Part shown: positions 46,598 to 59,000 of the stretch, in pieces
How the letters are laid out: the number at the start of each line of letters is the position of its first letter
Numbering within the stretch: the stretch's first letter is position 1
DNA from: Stachybotrys elegans
Lineage: Eukaryota; Ascomycota; Sordariomycetes; Hypocreales; Stachybotryaceae
Direction of reading: 5' to 3'
Length of the DNA: 64,000 bases
NCBI GenBank assembly: GCA_020746835.1
Contig: JAGPNK010000001.1
Coordinates: 2,976,001 to 3,040,000 of the forward strand
Made by a program: the position numbers and the translations under genes
Notes under the pieces: model-generated
What the model saw: only the letters and a program-made list of their open reading frames with translations
Told to the model about the DNA's origin: nothing
The model's database searches: none

Positions 46598-47791
46598 TCA
46601 CGTTGAGGGTAGTGGGATGAGGGGACTGAAATTCCACTCAAACTGCTCCTTGAGTTTCAGAGCATCGTCCTGTGATCCCGATTTTCTCAGATAGGTTATG
46701 GTATCCCGCGCCAAGTGCCCTATCCATGAGGTATAACTCATCACATTTGTGCTATTGACCTCAGGGTCATCTGGGCGGGTGCCGCCCCTCTCCCCCACGA
46801 GGACTGCCCTGGACAGGAGTTTTGGGTTGTATAGAATCTGGAGCGCTTGCTGCGGGTCGGGGCTCAACGGGTGGTAGAGATGAAGATGCGCCTGCTCGAC
46901 GGGGACTCGGCGACGTCCAAATAGCCTCGCTGTTTCAAGGTGGGCGTCGAAAGATTCCTTGCCAGTGGTTGTAGCTCCTTGGTGCTCGACCGTCGATAGC
47001 CATGAGACTACCCTCCAAGGCTGAAGTAGAAGACGACGAGTTAGCTCGTTGCCGTGGAAAGTTTCCTCCACCTTGAGGATGGTGGCAATGGCTGCCGTCA
47101 TGTTTCCGGATGCCCCCTGGATAGTGCTGCGTACAAGGTGCTCCAATAGATAGGAGGCGCCCCTGACACGGTCATCCTTTTCGCCAACGCCTGGAGTGTT
47201 CATGATGCGTTTGATCCATTTCCACGCAACACTGTGTGACTTCTCTGCTAGGAGGAATGGCATCAGAGCATCGAGGAAGTGGACGTTGCCCAGAAAATCC
47301 AGCTTCTCCTCCTCGCCGGACAGCCGTAGCCATTGAATTACCCGAGCCGCGGTATCCGAGGTCCTGAGATCGAGCCCGGCGCTTGACATTTGCTTGCGCT
47401 TGGCCAACAAGCAGCCGGTCGCAATGCGCATGGTCATGACTTTCTGCGAGACGGCCATATCAAAGTCCTGCATGGGATCACGCCATGATGTGCCTGAAGG
47501 AGTCTTGGCGGTTGGCTGAGAGTGTGGAAGAAGTAATGGGTTGGAGAGAAGCTCCTTTAGATGCCGTATCGAAGCGGTGTCGCGGGGTGGTGCCGTGGAC
47601 TCGGACCGATGTGACGACTTCGACTTCCTGGGCTGGTTCGGGTCCGGGCCAAACTCCCGGTCGAGCTGAGTTCGGAATGAGACTTTGAGCACATCGAGGA
47701 GCTTTCGATATTTGTCTGGAGATACTGTGGAGGGTTCATGGTATCCAGCAAAGAACTTGGTGACGGCCTGGGCGGCCTTGGACGAACTCAT
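46598..47791 (-). CDS. Unrecognised 397-residue protein
   Basis: A single exon, convergent with the hydroxylase gene with a 142-bp gap. The protein is mostly helical by composition, with no signal peptide and no transmembrane segment. Residues 1-25 (MSSSKAAQAVTKFFAGYHEP) could form an amphipathic helix with basic residues, so import into mitochondria is possible but not shown. A Ser/Lys/Arg-rich linker lies at about 53-72. The rest has evenly spaced Leu, Trp and Arg, as in helical-repeat proteins. I recognise no domain. The length of the frame, the absence of competing long frames and ordinary codon use support a real gene. Confidence 0.75.
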   Translation of the reverse strand: MSSSKAAQAVTKFFAGYHEPSTVSPDKYRKLLDVLKVSFRTQLDREFGPDPNQPRKSKSSHRSESTAPPRDTASIRHLKELLSNPLLLPHSQPTAKTPSGTSWRDPMQDFDMAVSQKVMTMRIATGCLLAKRKQMSSAGLDLRTSDTAARVIQWLRLSGEEEKLDFLGNVHFLDALMPFLLAEKSHSVAWKWIKRIMNTPGVGEKDDRVRGASYLLEHLVRSTIQGASGNMTAAIATILKVEETFHGNELTRRLLLQPWRVVSWLSTVEHQGATTTGKESFDAHLETARLFGRRRVPVEQAHLHLYHPLSPDPQQALQILYNPKLLSRAVLVGERGGTRPDDPEVNSTNVMSYTSWIGHLARDTITYLRKSGSQDDALKLKEQFEWNFSPLIPLPST

Positions 47792-49267
47792 GGCTCTCGC
47801 ACTGTAGTGTGATTCTGCCAGTCGCTATCGTCAATCGTCGGAAGCAAGCTGCGAGGTGTTGAAGATGGTGCCGAGCTTCCCCACTCGATGCTGGGTGGTC
47901 TATGTGGAGAAACTGACCGTGGGATGTTGCGACGCATTTGATGCCGATTGTCATACCACTTCACGATGTGTAAAGTGGGCGTCGCCTGGTCACGTGGCTT
48001 CAGAAGCCTTTCCCGTACGGTGCGCCTACGTCACTGGAATTGACTCCACTCCAGCTTCCAGCACAGGCATTGATACAAGAAAAGTACAGTTGTCCAGTCA
48101 CGAATAATTGGGAAGAGATATTTGGGCCTCTGGTTTGCAGCTTGTAGGGGAAATTCACGTCTGCCGAGGGACCGAATTGGAAAACATGCACAAGTGCAGT
48201 TATCGTAAGAAGCACCTCCTGTTGAACCCTGACATTCGTGGTGGGATGGTCACTCAGTATTACATACAGTAGGTACCTATAGGTACTCCGTACCTTGGAT
48301 ATTTTTGGCACAGCCCTCGTACCGTGTGCAACAACCAAAAACAGACCCTTCTTTGCCTGTCCTACCTCACCTCAGCACGAAAATGCTACAAGAACCGACC
48401 CCGGCACGGACCCCTACCGGAGAGTCCTAACAAGAAATATCTCAGCTGTCGACGTAAAAAGGCAGTGAGCACACCAGCTGAAAACGTAGCTAGGATAATA
48501 ATAACAAGAAAAATACGAAGACAAGAAAAAGGAAAGGGGAAAAAATTAATCAATCAATCTGACTGGTCGTGACAAGCTTACCTTAGTTAGTAGTACTGAA
48601 CTTCGGGGCATGGCATGAATCCAAGGTACCGACCAGGTAGCCCGTGCGGCTGCCACCACTGTGGGAGCAGGTACCTCGATTCATGGCGAGGTCGCGTGCA
48701 ACCGCCCGCGGGGCACCTCTGCACCAGCCCTTGTTGAGGTGGCGCCAAGTACCCAGTACCCCTGCCTTACTCGGCCAAGGTACCCTCGCACTACCCGAAA
48801 CATACCTACTACCTGTACTTAGTAGTAGCACACTGCATTTGTACAGCCGCCAGCACAGCACGGCGCCCGACACAGCTAAGGTACCTAAGACTCCCACAAG
48901 AGGGTGCGTGACGGGCAGTCGCCAGCTAGCCACTAACCACAGAGCCTTTGTTCAACGCTGTTGCGTTTCTGGGGAAAACCTTGTGCCTCTACCTCCTTTG
49001 CCCTCCACTTTTCCTTCTGCCTTTTGCACAAGCCCTTCTCACCTACCATCGCGTCGCCGCCGTTTCTCATCGACGCTTCGTATCTCCTTCATCACAGACT
49101 TCGTCATTGTTGTCTTTTTCCTTTTCCTCCTTGTTCCTTGCCGCTTTCACGCAGAGGCCAATCGACGGGCCACTGCACCAAGCCCCTACTCTCCTGTCCT
49201 CCGCGACGCCCATCAGCACCGTCCAGTGCTCCTCGTCTCTCGAGAACTCCCCCATACATCTCTTCTC
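47792..49267. other. Divergent intergenic region upstream of DEF1
   Basis: No gene supported in 1.5 kb. GTAC/CCTA-rich clusters lie at about 48265-48297 (with one TACTCCGTA at 48284-48292) and 48740-48895. From about 48960 the sequence is a CT-rich leader for the DEF1 gene. Open frames that run into DEF1 from 48644 are leader sequence. Confidence 0.5.
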
Positions 49268-52200
49268 ATGTCCGAAGTAGTTTCCCGGCCGGCCGCCTCG
49301 CGCGGCCGTGGTTCTGGTCGCGGTGGCAGAGGGGGATTCGCTGGCCGTGGCGGTCGCAGAACCAACGGTGACAAGGCTGACCACCGATCCGACGATACGC
49401 CAGCCGCTTTTGACGATGAGGGGGATTTCGCCGATCTGAGGAAGCAATACGGTGGCAAGACGTCCGTCATCCGTGAAATGTTCCCGGATTGGTCCGAGGT
49501 TGATGTCCTCTTTGCTCTCCAAGAGACCAACGGCGACGAGAACGAGGCCGTCGCACGCATTGCCGAGGGTATGTTGACATAGCTCCCATCCTTGCCGCAT
49601 CGGCTTCCTGCGAGCCCCATTCACGCTCCAGAAGCTTCTTCCAATTGCTGCAATATGAAACCTCGTGTCGTCGCCATTGACTGACTCATTGCTGATCCCC
49701 GCGTTCAGGTACCATTTCTCAGTGGGGTGAGGTCTCAAAGCCCAAGAAGACCACTCGTCCCAAGGCCAAGGAGCCGACAACCGCCTCCGCAAACCACGAA
49801 GCTCCGGCTGCTGGCTCTAGGTCCGCTCGTGGTGGCCGCTCCGTCTCCGAGGGCGGCCGTGGCCGAGGCAGAGCTACGGAACGAGGTGGCCGTGCCGGCC
49901 GCGGTCGATCGGCTCACCCGTCTACGAACGAATCCCGAAATAAGGAGGGCGCTCCGCTGTCCGTTCCCACAGAGGAGTCCTCCGCATGGGATAACGACAA
50001 CACCAAGAAGGAAGATGCAGAGGAGAAGATTCCCGTCGCAGAGCCCGCCGAGCCTGCCGCCCCGGCTGCTCCCCCCGTCAAGACCTGGGCCAGTATGCTT
50101 CGACAGTCAACAGCTCCCAAGCCGGTGCCGAAACCCAAGGAGACTCCTGCTCCTGCCCCCGCCCCTACCGAACCTCAGCCTACTGAGGAACCTACCGAAC
50201 CCGTCCCCGAAACCACCGAGCCTGAACCCGAACCTGAAGAGGAGTCCACGCCCGTTGCCAAGCAAGCCGAAACCGTTCCCCAGCCCAAGATTGTCGAACC
50301 CGAGATTGCTCTCCCACCCTCCAAGGATGAGCTCACTGAGACGAATTTGGAACAGGTTATTGACGAATCCAAGCCACCTGCGACTGGAACTGCCGCAAGC
50401 ACTGCTGCTGACTCTTGGGATCCTCGACAGGCCGCTCCTAGTACCACTGCCACTCCTATCTCTGCTGCTCAACAACAACACCAACCCCCACGACCTGCCA
50501 TTCCTGGCGGCTTTACCTCCTCGGGTCTGAAGGCCACTGTAGAGAGGCCCGGCCGTGTGTCGAGCTTCCAGCGACGCGTCCTCGACCAGGAGGAAGCGGT
50601 CCGCATGCCGGGCAACCGCGAAGTGGACCGTGCTGCTGTTCAGTTTGGAGCTTTCAACCTTAATGGAGGAGATGAAGACATTGACGGTGATCGCGAGGAG
50701 CCTGAGACGCGTGCTCAGCCCCCCGCCGATTCTCCCATTGCCCACCCTCGTGCTTCCTTGCCCCCCGCTTCTCAGCCTGCATCTGTTCCCGAGACATTCT
50801 CCCAGAAGCCTGCGCCTGCTGTTCCTTCTGGAGCCGCGCCAGCTGGTATGCTTGTTACCGAAAAGAATACCCCTACCCTGGGTAGCGCTGACCATGGTGA
50901 TACAGCTGCTGCTGCTGCCCCTCAGGCAACCAATCCTGCTCCAGGTAAGTTACTTCTGCGTTCTGAGCATGTCTCCTCGTGAAAGCCACAAATCTAATCC
51001 CTATTACAGCTGCTCAACCGCCAGTCGCCAACGCTCACCCACTCGGCCGATATGGTCAGGCTGGACCCCAAGATGTGGCCCAGAAACCCCCGCTGGATCC
51101 ATTCGTCCAACAGAACACACCCCCTTCGCAACCACCATTTGATGGCTTCTCCTCTCAAACTTCCCAACCCCCGACTCAACAGCCCGGTGGCGCATTCACT
51201 TCAGCTCCCGGCGATTACTCTTCCTACTACACAGCAAACCACGATCGAAATGTATACAACAATTTTTACGGCGCTCAGTATGGCCAGCAGGGCCAGGGAC
51301 AGGAGGCGATGGGATCCCAGCGAGGTTTCGGGGCGTACAATGCTGCCCAGAACGACAACCTGAGCCAGTACCCCCAGAGCGGCGTCCACAACCAGCCTCG
51401 ATTCGGCGGCAATGCCAGCGAAGCTCAGAACAGTGGTCACAGCACTCCCAACCCCACCGCCCAAGGCCAGCAGCAGCAGGGCCAGCAGGGCCAGCAGCAG
51501 GCGGGTCAACAGCCTCAGCCAGGTCAGCAGCAGGCAGCGCCCGGCTCTCAGCAGCAGTCTCACAATGCTGGAGCATACCCCTATAGCCACCCCTACTACA
51601 GCAACCCTTACTACCATCAGTACTACTCCAACTACGGACAGGGCAATTTCGGCCCATACGGAAAGGGCGCCATGTACGGCCAGCCTTACGGAGTCTCGCC
51701 AAATGCACCTTACGACCACGCCTCGTCACCGGCATCGTTCGGTCAGTCCAGCCTCCATAGGGATGGCGGCATTGGATCTGGCCTGGGCGAGTACGGCCGT
51801 GGCGGGTCCAGCCAAGGCGGTAGTCAGCCAGGTCTTGGCGGCAGCAGCTTCGGAAGTGTTCACGACAGCTTCGCCCGCGGAGGATCTGGGTTCCCCTCCC
51901 AGGGACAGTCCTACAGCAACCAGGGACAGCCTGGAGGCGGTGCCTCGGGTGATGACCTGAAGCCCTTCGGTGATGCCAAGTCGGGCTCAGGCCCCTCGCC
52001 CTCGCTTGGAGGTGCTCGACCCGGCTCGGCCACCAACACGGCTGCCGCTGGGCAGAGCGGACTCCCGCCTCCTCAGAGCTCTCAGATGGGTGGCGGATAC
52101 GGAGGATACCCAAGCCATCTTCAGGGCCACGGGCTTCACGGCAACAGCGGCTATGGTATGGGCGCCGGTGCCGGTGCTAACCAGCACGGTAGCAGCCCGT

Positions 52201-52292
52201 ACGGATCGTACAGCCAGGGCTTTGGCAGCGGAGGCTACTATGGCGGCGGTCAGCAGCAGCAACGCGGCGGTTGGGGTGGCAACTACCACTAG
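49268..52292 (+). CDS. DEF1: RNA polymerase II degradation factor Def1
   Basis: Exons 49268-49568, 49709-50944 and 51010-52292 give 939 residues. An Arg-Gly-rich N-terminus (RGRGSGRGGRGG) precedes a CUE domain at about 52-100, with the typical VIREMFPDWSEVDVLFALQE sequence. Next come Pro/Glu-rich disordered parts with SMLRQ. The C-terminal half is rich in Gln, Gly, Tyr, Ser and Asn, including a Q-rich run near 51463-51560. In yeast Def1 guides ubiquitination and destruction of stalled RNA polymerase II: it is cut by the proteasome to free the N-terminal part, and its CUE domain binds the elongin-cullin ligase. The Q-rich half keeps it in the cytoplasm. The long low-complexity C-terminus fits that design. 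Splices GAG-G|GT and CCA-G|CT are in frame. Confidence 0.9.
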
Positions 52293-53889
52293 GAGGGTAA
52301 GACGCCCAGAGACAGAGAGCTTGAGCAAGCTCGAAAGCCCATGCCGGAATGGGTCCGACCTGAAGGGGTGACGTTGAAGGATATCGACAAGAGCGCTGGT
52401 GGAAGGTGAATGTGAAGTATGGATGGCGTTGAGGCAAAGGGGGGTATGGCATTGTGGCTACGACATATTGTGTCATGGAGAAACGACACACACAAAAGAG
52501 AGAGAGAAAACACACTACCAGCAAGGCCCGAAACGAGAAGAGAAAATATGAAGACTGAACCGCAACACCCTCACTCAGATGAGGGAGGGACTATGACGAG
52601 GAGCAAGTCGGGCGCAACTAACTGATTTCTCCCTTGCGGGGCACCCTAACCTACGTGTACGATTGTTTCTTTTACCTTTGTTCCATGTTCTTTTTCATCG
52701 ATTGCCTTGGAACGAAAAGCAGTGAGGGTGGCATGGTGGGCACTGGCAATGGGATGGACAAAGGATTGCAATGCAAAGTCTCTACATTTTCCTTTCTTTG
52801 GTTTTTCAATTTCTTCTTTTCGGTACCGTCCCACTTCTACTACAGCAGGACGACGAGCGGAAAAGAAGTGTATCATCCACTCTGTAATGATGCACGGCAA
52901 ACAAGGAACAAATCTTTTCGAGGATACGGCGCGAAGACGAGACAGGACGGCGGGACTGGTGGGCAGATTAACGGAGGGAATAGTCAGGCATAGCAAGTTA
53001 TCTCGCCACCTCGAAACAAAAGAGGGAATTTGAAGAGAAATGCCACCACCATGTGAAACCTCAAAATGTGATGAGCAAATAGCGTAGGGGAGCGTCTTGT
53101 CACGATGGAGGCTTCTATCTTTTATATCCATTCTCTCTCTATCCGTAGGGTAGTACTCATACCGTGGGTCTGTCCTAGACACGGAGGCGGCCCGAGGGAG
53201 ATGCAAGCCGGGCCGAGAATGGAGGATGGATGACAGAAACAAATGATGCTGTTATTTCACGACGGGTAAAATGCTTAAGCTGAACTGCAGTAAGACCTTT
53301 GGTACTAGGAATAAGTAGATAGGCCGTCAGGAAGTCACCTAGTACTAACTACCTAGATAACAGAATAGGCAGGCACCCATTTACTAAGTACCAAGGTAGG
53401 CGCGTTGCTTCCTTATTATTAGGCAAGTACATCTCGGAGCTGAAGTCAGGAACCGACATCGGTCAGTCAGCCATGAGGCAAATGCTTTATCCATCCAACT
53501 TGATACGCGCAACTCCACCCTCCCGCGCCAGCACCCGCCTTGTCCACGCTTATCCCAACGGTATGGATCAGCCTTCTTCTGACAAGAGATAGCGGCTCGT
53601 TCCCGACTCGGAACTCGAGCTCGGTTCGGCTCCTGGAGCCGGCAATGTTAGCCCATGGTGCCATCAGCGAAGGAATCAGCCCCAGCGGTCCCACACCGGC
53701 CAGCGTGATGGAGGTGGTAAAATGTGCGTGCTCAATGAATAAATAACCACCCCCCCCCCTCCCGCTCTCGAACGGGCATCATGAACGACAGGAAGAGATC
53801 TTTTCTTTCCGCGGATTGCGCCGTGTCCTGGGTTTGGGCCTTTCAAAGAATCTCTGTCTCAAGAAGCGGCTGGCCATTCGCTTTACATC
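52293..53889. other. Intergenic between DEF1 and the MFS transporter
   Basis: No gene supported in 1.6 kb. A 198-codon minus-strand frame at 52646-53242 lies in DEF1 3' flank and has no recognisable content. A strong GTAC/CCTA cluster is at 53297-53405 and a run of 13 C near 53748. Confidence 0.5.
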
Positions 53890-55762
53890 ATGGGCACCGA
53901 TACCGAGAAGCCGTCTGATTCTCAGACTCGCGACCAGCCGTCCGTCCTCGGCCCCGTCTCTCTTGTCAGCAATCACAACCAGGAGGAGGTGGCCGAGGCG
54001 AGTGGCCCGGAGGCGGACGATGCTGCCGATGAGAAGGCCGCTCTGCCGTTCTCCAAAGCGCGCTGCATTGCGCTCGTCGCGACCGTCACATGCGCTGCCT
54101 TTCTCAATGTATGTATCTCCAAGCTTGGCTGCTCGTATAGCCAGTCGATTGACAGCCCCGTCCCCCATAGACTCTCTCCGTGCAGAGCGTTGTCATCGTC
54201 ATGCCCACCATCGGCCGCGAGCTCGACATACCCGAGAGCCGGTTGCAATGGATCGTTTCGTCTTACTCTCTGACTTTTGGCTGCTTTCTCCTCTTCTGGG
54301 GTCGCATAGCAGACATCTTCGGCAAGAGACTCATATTCATCGGCGGGTCGATGTGGGTGACGCTCATGGTTGGTGTGAATCCCGTTGTGCCCAACGAAGT
54401 GGCTTTCTATGTCTTCCGTGCCTTGCACGGCCTGGTATGCCATTCCTCTCTCTCCAGATCCCCCGGCATCCGCGAACAACAACTGACTTCGAGGCGTCTC
54501 TCTTTGCTCTAGGGTGCCGCAGCCAATGTGCCAACTGCTCTTGGCATCCTAGGCGTGACCTTCCCGCCGGGCAAGGCTAAGAACTATGCCTTCAGTGCAT
54601 ACGGTACGATGTCTTCTCGCTTACACAACCTGAAGTGCTAATTGGAGTGTCGGCAGCTGCTGGAGCGCCCATGGGGAGCATAATGGGAAACATTCTATCT
54701 GGCTTTATAGCTCAGTATTCCGACTGGAAGTGGGTATTTGGGGCCACAGCCATCATGGCCGGCATCGTGTCGATAACCAGTTTCTTCACCATTCCGCCTC
54801 CGCCGCCTCACATGGCCCTGGATCCCAACAAGTCTGTAGACTGGATCGGCGCAGGTCTCATCGTCTCCGGCATGGTAGCCCTCATGTTCGCCCTGACTCA
54901 GGGTAACATGGCTGGCTGGGACACCCCCTACATTCCCGCCCTCATTGTGGTCTCCATCATCATCATCACGGCTTTCGTCTTCTGGCAGCGCTACCTCGAG
55001 AAGCGAGGCACGAAGCCGCCGCTGGTCAAGGTGTCCACGTTTCTCAACTTGCGCTTCAGTGCCGTCATGGCCACCATGGCCTTGTTCTTTGCTGCCTTCA
55101 ACAACTATCTCATCTTTGCAACGTACTACTATCAGGGGTTCCAGGGTCTCACGCCGCTGCAGACGATGCTGCGCTTCCTGCCTACAGGCATCGGCGGCTG
55201 CGTCATCGCAGCCATCGTCGCTCAGCTGCTTTCTCGCATACCCACATTCTACCTTCTCATCATCGGCACTGTCGCAACTACCGTATCCTGCCTCCTCTTT
55301 GCCGTTCCCATCCCGCCTAGCACATCCTACTTCGCCTGGGGGCTCCCTGCCATGCTCCTCGCCGTCGTGGGAGCAGACATCGCGTGGCCGTGTCTCACCC
55401 TCTTCACCTCGCACTCGCTGAAGCCTCAAGACCAAGCCGTCGGCGGCGCCCTCATAAATGCCATGGGCCAGTTCGGCCGTGCCATCGGTCTCGCCATGAG
55501 CACTGCTGTCCAAACTGCCGTCATGGCCAGGGCCCGCGGCGTATCGGTGCAGAACGTGGGCGCCACCGAGGTAGGGGAGGCCGAGTCGCTCACGGGTATT
55601 CGCGCCGCCAGCGGCATGAATGCTGGATTTGCCGTCGCTGCACTCCTCATCGTGCTGGTAGCTTTGCGCAGCAAGGATATTATAGGCAAGGCAAGGCAAC
55701 CCTCTCCCGAAAGGGAGGCGCCGACGGGCGAAGAGACGAGCAGGAGAGATGAGAAGGTGTGA
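53890..55762 (+). CDS. Major facilitator superfamily transporter, drug:H+ antiporter-2 like
   Basis: Exons 53890-54108, 54186-54434, 54513-54603 and 54657-55762 give 554 residues. A cytosolic N-terminal tail of about 58 residues precedes the first helix (ALVATVTCAAFLN). The signature between helices 2 and 3 is GRIADIFGKR, and LQWIVSSYSLTFGC marks the DHA2 group with 14 helices. LGILGVTFPPGKAKNYAFSAY follows, then the GAPMGSIMGNILSG stretch, like motif C of antiporters. Helices continue to about residue 525, with a charged cytosolic tail. It resembles the aminotriazole/boron-type exporters (ATR1), but the substrate cannot be read from sequence. No biosynthetic cluster lies around it, so a role in general detoxification or metabolite export is the modest inference. 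Confidence 0.9.
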
Positions 55763-56095
55763 GCATGGCTTCAGTCGGCGATGAGCATATTAAGTTATTA
55801 ATAGTTGCACAATATAGACTTGCCTTTGGAAAAGTAATCCTGATAATCGCCTCGTCATACCGTTGCTCCAGTTCACTACTATTAGTAGTCATATTTCATT
55901 TGGAACCAAAGGTGAGCATACAATGATGTTTATCCAATTACAATGGGTTCTAAAAAGAATATATACCAGAATAGCTAAATATCACCCCAGACATAGCAAG
56001 GTATATATATATGTCCTCCCATCTAAATGCCTAAACAAACGCAAATCCAAGTTGCCAATGCTTTCCTTGCCAATGCTCTCTCTCTCTAATGGATA
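55763..56095. other. Intergenic, convergent 3' flanks
   Basis: AT-rich 333 bp between the MFS and flippase stop codons. No gene seen. Confidence 0.5.
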
Positions 56096-59000
56096 TCATT
56101 TATTCCGAAACAGTCGCAAGCGGCCGATGACCCGCGACCATGTCCGACCTGTGCCTTCATCGTGCAGCCTTTCAGCATCGAGGTGCTGGTTCTCCTCTTC
56201 CGCGTCGACAACTGCTTCTTCTTCTTCTTCCGCCTTCTCTTCATTTGCCATACGTTTGAGCTTCTGCTTCATCACAGGATCTTGCTCCAGCTCCTGCCAC
56301 AGCTCGAGGTCCCACTCCTCAATGTTCTCGCCGGACCTCCGCTTTCCCCATGGCGGCAGCTTCCACAGGCCACTGGCCATCAAGTTTCGTTTCACCACCT
56401 TCATCACCACTTCAATCATACCAAGAAAAGCGAGGACGATGAATAGAGTACCCCACCAGCTCGGATCTTGCCCCCAACGGTGTGTAAAGGAGTCTCGGAT
56501 ATTGTATGTGCCAGATACGCGAGGGGCATAAGCGGCGTCCAAAAACGAGGTCCACGCGAACCAACCCCATGTGGTGAGGAAGAAGGATCCCATAACAATG
56601 GCCGATTTGTAATGAGTCTCGAGGATGCTGTGAAAGAGTTAGAAACATCGTCACGGATGTGAACATGGGTGCGGTCATCTTACAAAAGCTTCCAGTTGAT
56701 CCACAACACTCCCGCTGTGAAGACCAACTCGCCGAGAGCATATAAGCCTGGATCGCGAGGACCGGGGCTCGGCGAACCGTAGCCGGCATAAACCGAAAAC
56801 CACACAATGAGGCCCTCGGATGCGCCCAGAAACATCCAGCGGAGGAACTTCCAAAAGTTCAGTCCCATGTTGCGCTGCCCATAGACGTAAAGCTCCGGCA
56901 CGGCGAGCAAGGTTTCTGAGCGAAGATCTTGCTCCCAGATGCCCATGCAAATCGTACACAGACTTGTAAAGAGGGTGTTGAACACGGTCAAGCTGGTGGC
57001 TTCGTATAGAGATGTGCCCGTGTAGCCGTTGTACCTTTGGTATGTCGCGGTAGAAAGGTAGAAGAACATCTCCTTCCAAAAGGTGCACAGGATAAACTTG
57101 GCTGTGCGGACATAATTCCATCTCCCGTGTACCAGAAGCAATCGCTGAAGGAACCGAAATTGGGCAATGGAATAGTCTGCTACACGAGCTGCCTGCAGAC
57201 CTTCTTTGCCAGAGATGCCGACGCCCACATGGCTGGCTGAGATCATAGCAAGATCATTTGCACCATCTCCAATGGCCAGTGTCAGGCCCCTCCTCTTCCG
57301 GCCTCTGTATTTCCTCAGGCGAGCCCGAGTCGTTCGCACGAGAAGAGCTTTCTGGGCTGGCGATGCACGGCAGCAAATGACCGAGTCTACCTCGAGCATG
57401 ACAGAATAGAACTGACCAGAGAGCTCCGGGGACTTCTCCACAACACCAAGCGTTTGCCCATCGATCACCACGACACTGTGGACAGAGCCGGCCTGGAGGT
57501 CTTCAGCCAGAGCCGTAAGCTGAGAGCCCATGTCCCCCTTTTCTACATCGAGGATGAACAGGTCTGAACCGGGGCGGCAGAGGCGTGCTGAGTGCGCAAT
57601 ATTGATTGCGGTCTCTCTCTTGTCGCCAGTGAGCATCCATACCTTGACGTTGGCACGACGCAGCTTCTCGATGGTTTCGGGGACGCCCTCCTGCAGCTTG
57701 TCTTCAATCGCGCTTGCTCCAACCAAGTCAAAAGATTGTTCAATCAGCTCCCCAGCTTCTTCAATAAGTTTCTGTCGGTTGACGATACTTGTTGTAGCAT
57801 TCTGATAAATCTTCTTCCACGATACATAGTCGTGCTCGGAAATGAAGCGTTGCGCAAACATGAGCGTTCGGAGACCCTCGTTGGCAAATTCATCCAGGTG
57901 CTTGAAGCATTTTGCAAAGACTTCAGCTTCGTTGTGTATATCCTGATATTGCAGAAAGCCGAGGTGCTCTGGCATGGGCTCTTGTAGATGTGTCGGGGAC
58001 CTCAAGGAGGGGCCATGAGAGACATCGAACGAGGTGCCACGAAGAGCTGCAAGACGGTTAGGGGTTTCTTCAGACCGTCTCATCAGCCGACTGAGTTCGA
58101 AAGACGTGCTTCTTGGCGAGAGGGTTGGCCGGGTAAGGCTCTTCTCCCTTGATGTACTGGGATCCCGGTGGATTGTGAGACTCGGTCGTCCTCCAAAGCT
58201 ATTTCTAGGCTCTTGCTGCTCACTGCGCCTATGCATCTCATGCTCGAGTTGAGCGCCTTCCTGGACCTCGGCTGCTTTTTGTCGTGCCAGTGAAGAAGCC
58301 TTGAGACGTGGAATGATGGCCGAGTCGGCACCCTTGCATATGACTGAGATGCGCCCATCGGGGCCGCGTAGGACTACTGACATCCTTTTCCGTGTACTGG
58401 TAAACTCGATCACATCCAGTATGTCGAACGTGGTCAACTCAACCGTACCGTCTGGGTGCGATATCTGCAGTGTGATTGCCTGTGGTGTGCGCTGCACCAC
58501 CACGTAGCCAAGTTCCTGAGCGGCCCTCACCAATGCAAGTTCATCTGGTGAGGATGCCTGATACTCGATCTTGCCGTCGCGGTTCTCGGGGAGACAGGTA
58601 TGGCACAGCGCCATCGCCAGAACATAGTCCTTTGCCTTCTTGGAAAATTCCGAGTTTGGTCTTAACCGAATATGCTCAATCAAGTCGAAGGTGTTTACTT
58701 CTGGCTGCACATGATCTGGCCGAGCCGCAGATCGCCATTGCGAGGAGGATCGACGGCCGCTCATGGAGGGGCGCGTCGGGGATAGGGGCGTCTTGACGTT
58801 GGCTTCGGGTTCCTGAATCACGATGGTAACTGCCTTGGCTTCGGCCTTGTATTCGGATGCTTCTGTGGTAGATTCCATCTCGCCTGTGACCCCTTTCTCT
58901 TGGGTCTCGTCCAGGTCTGCAGCATGAAGCCATACAGTTCCGGCCACGCTGATCTTGCGGAACTTCATGACGTTGTCTGTCAGAGTTCCAGTCTTGTCGG

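Noticed and set aside
48644..49267. N-terminal extension of DEF1
   Set aside because: CT-rich leader with three open frames; the CUE protein begins naturally at MSEVVSRPAASRGRG.
54695..55699. 334-codon open frame on the minus strand
   Set aside because: Antisense to the MFS transporter, His/Asp/Gly-rich composition typical of a shadow of GC3-rich coding sequence.
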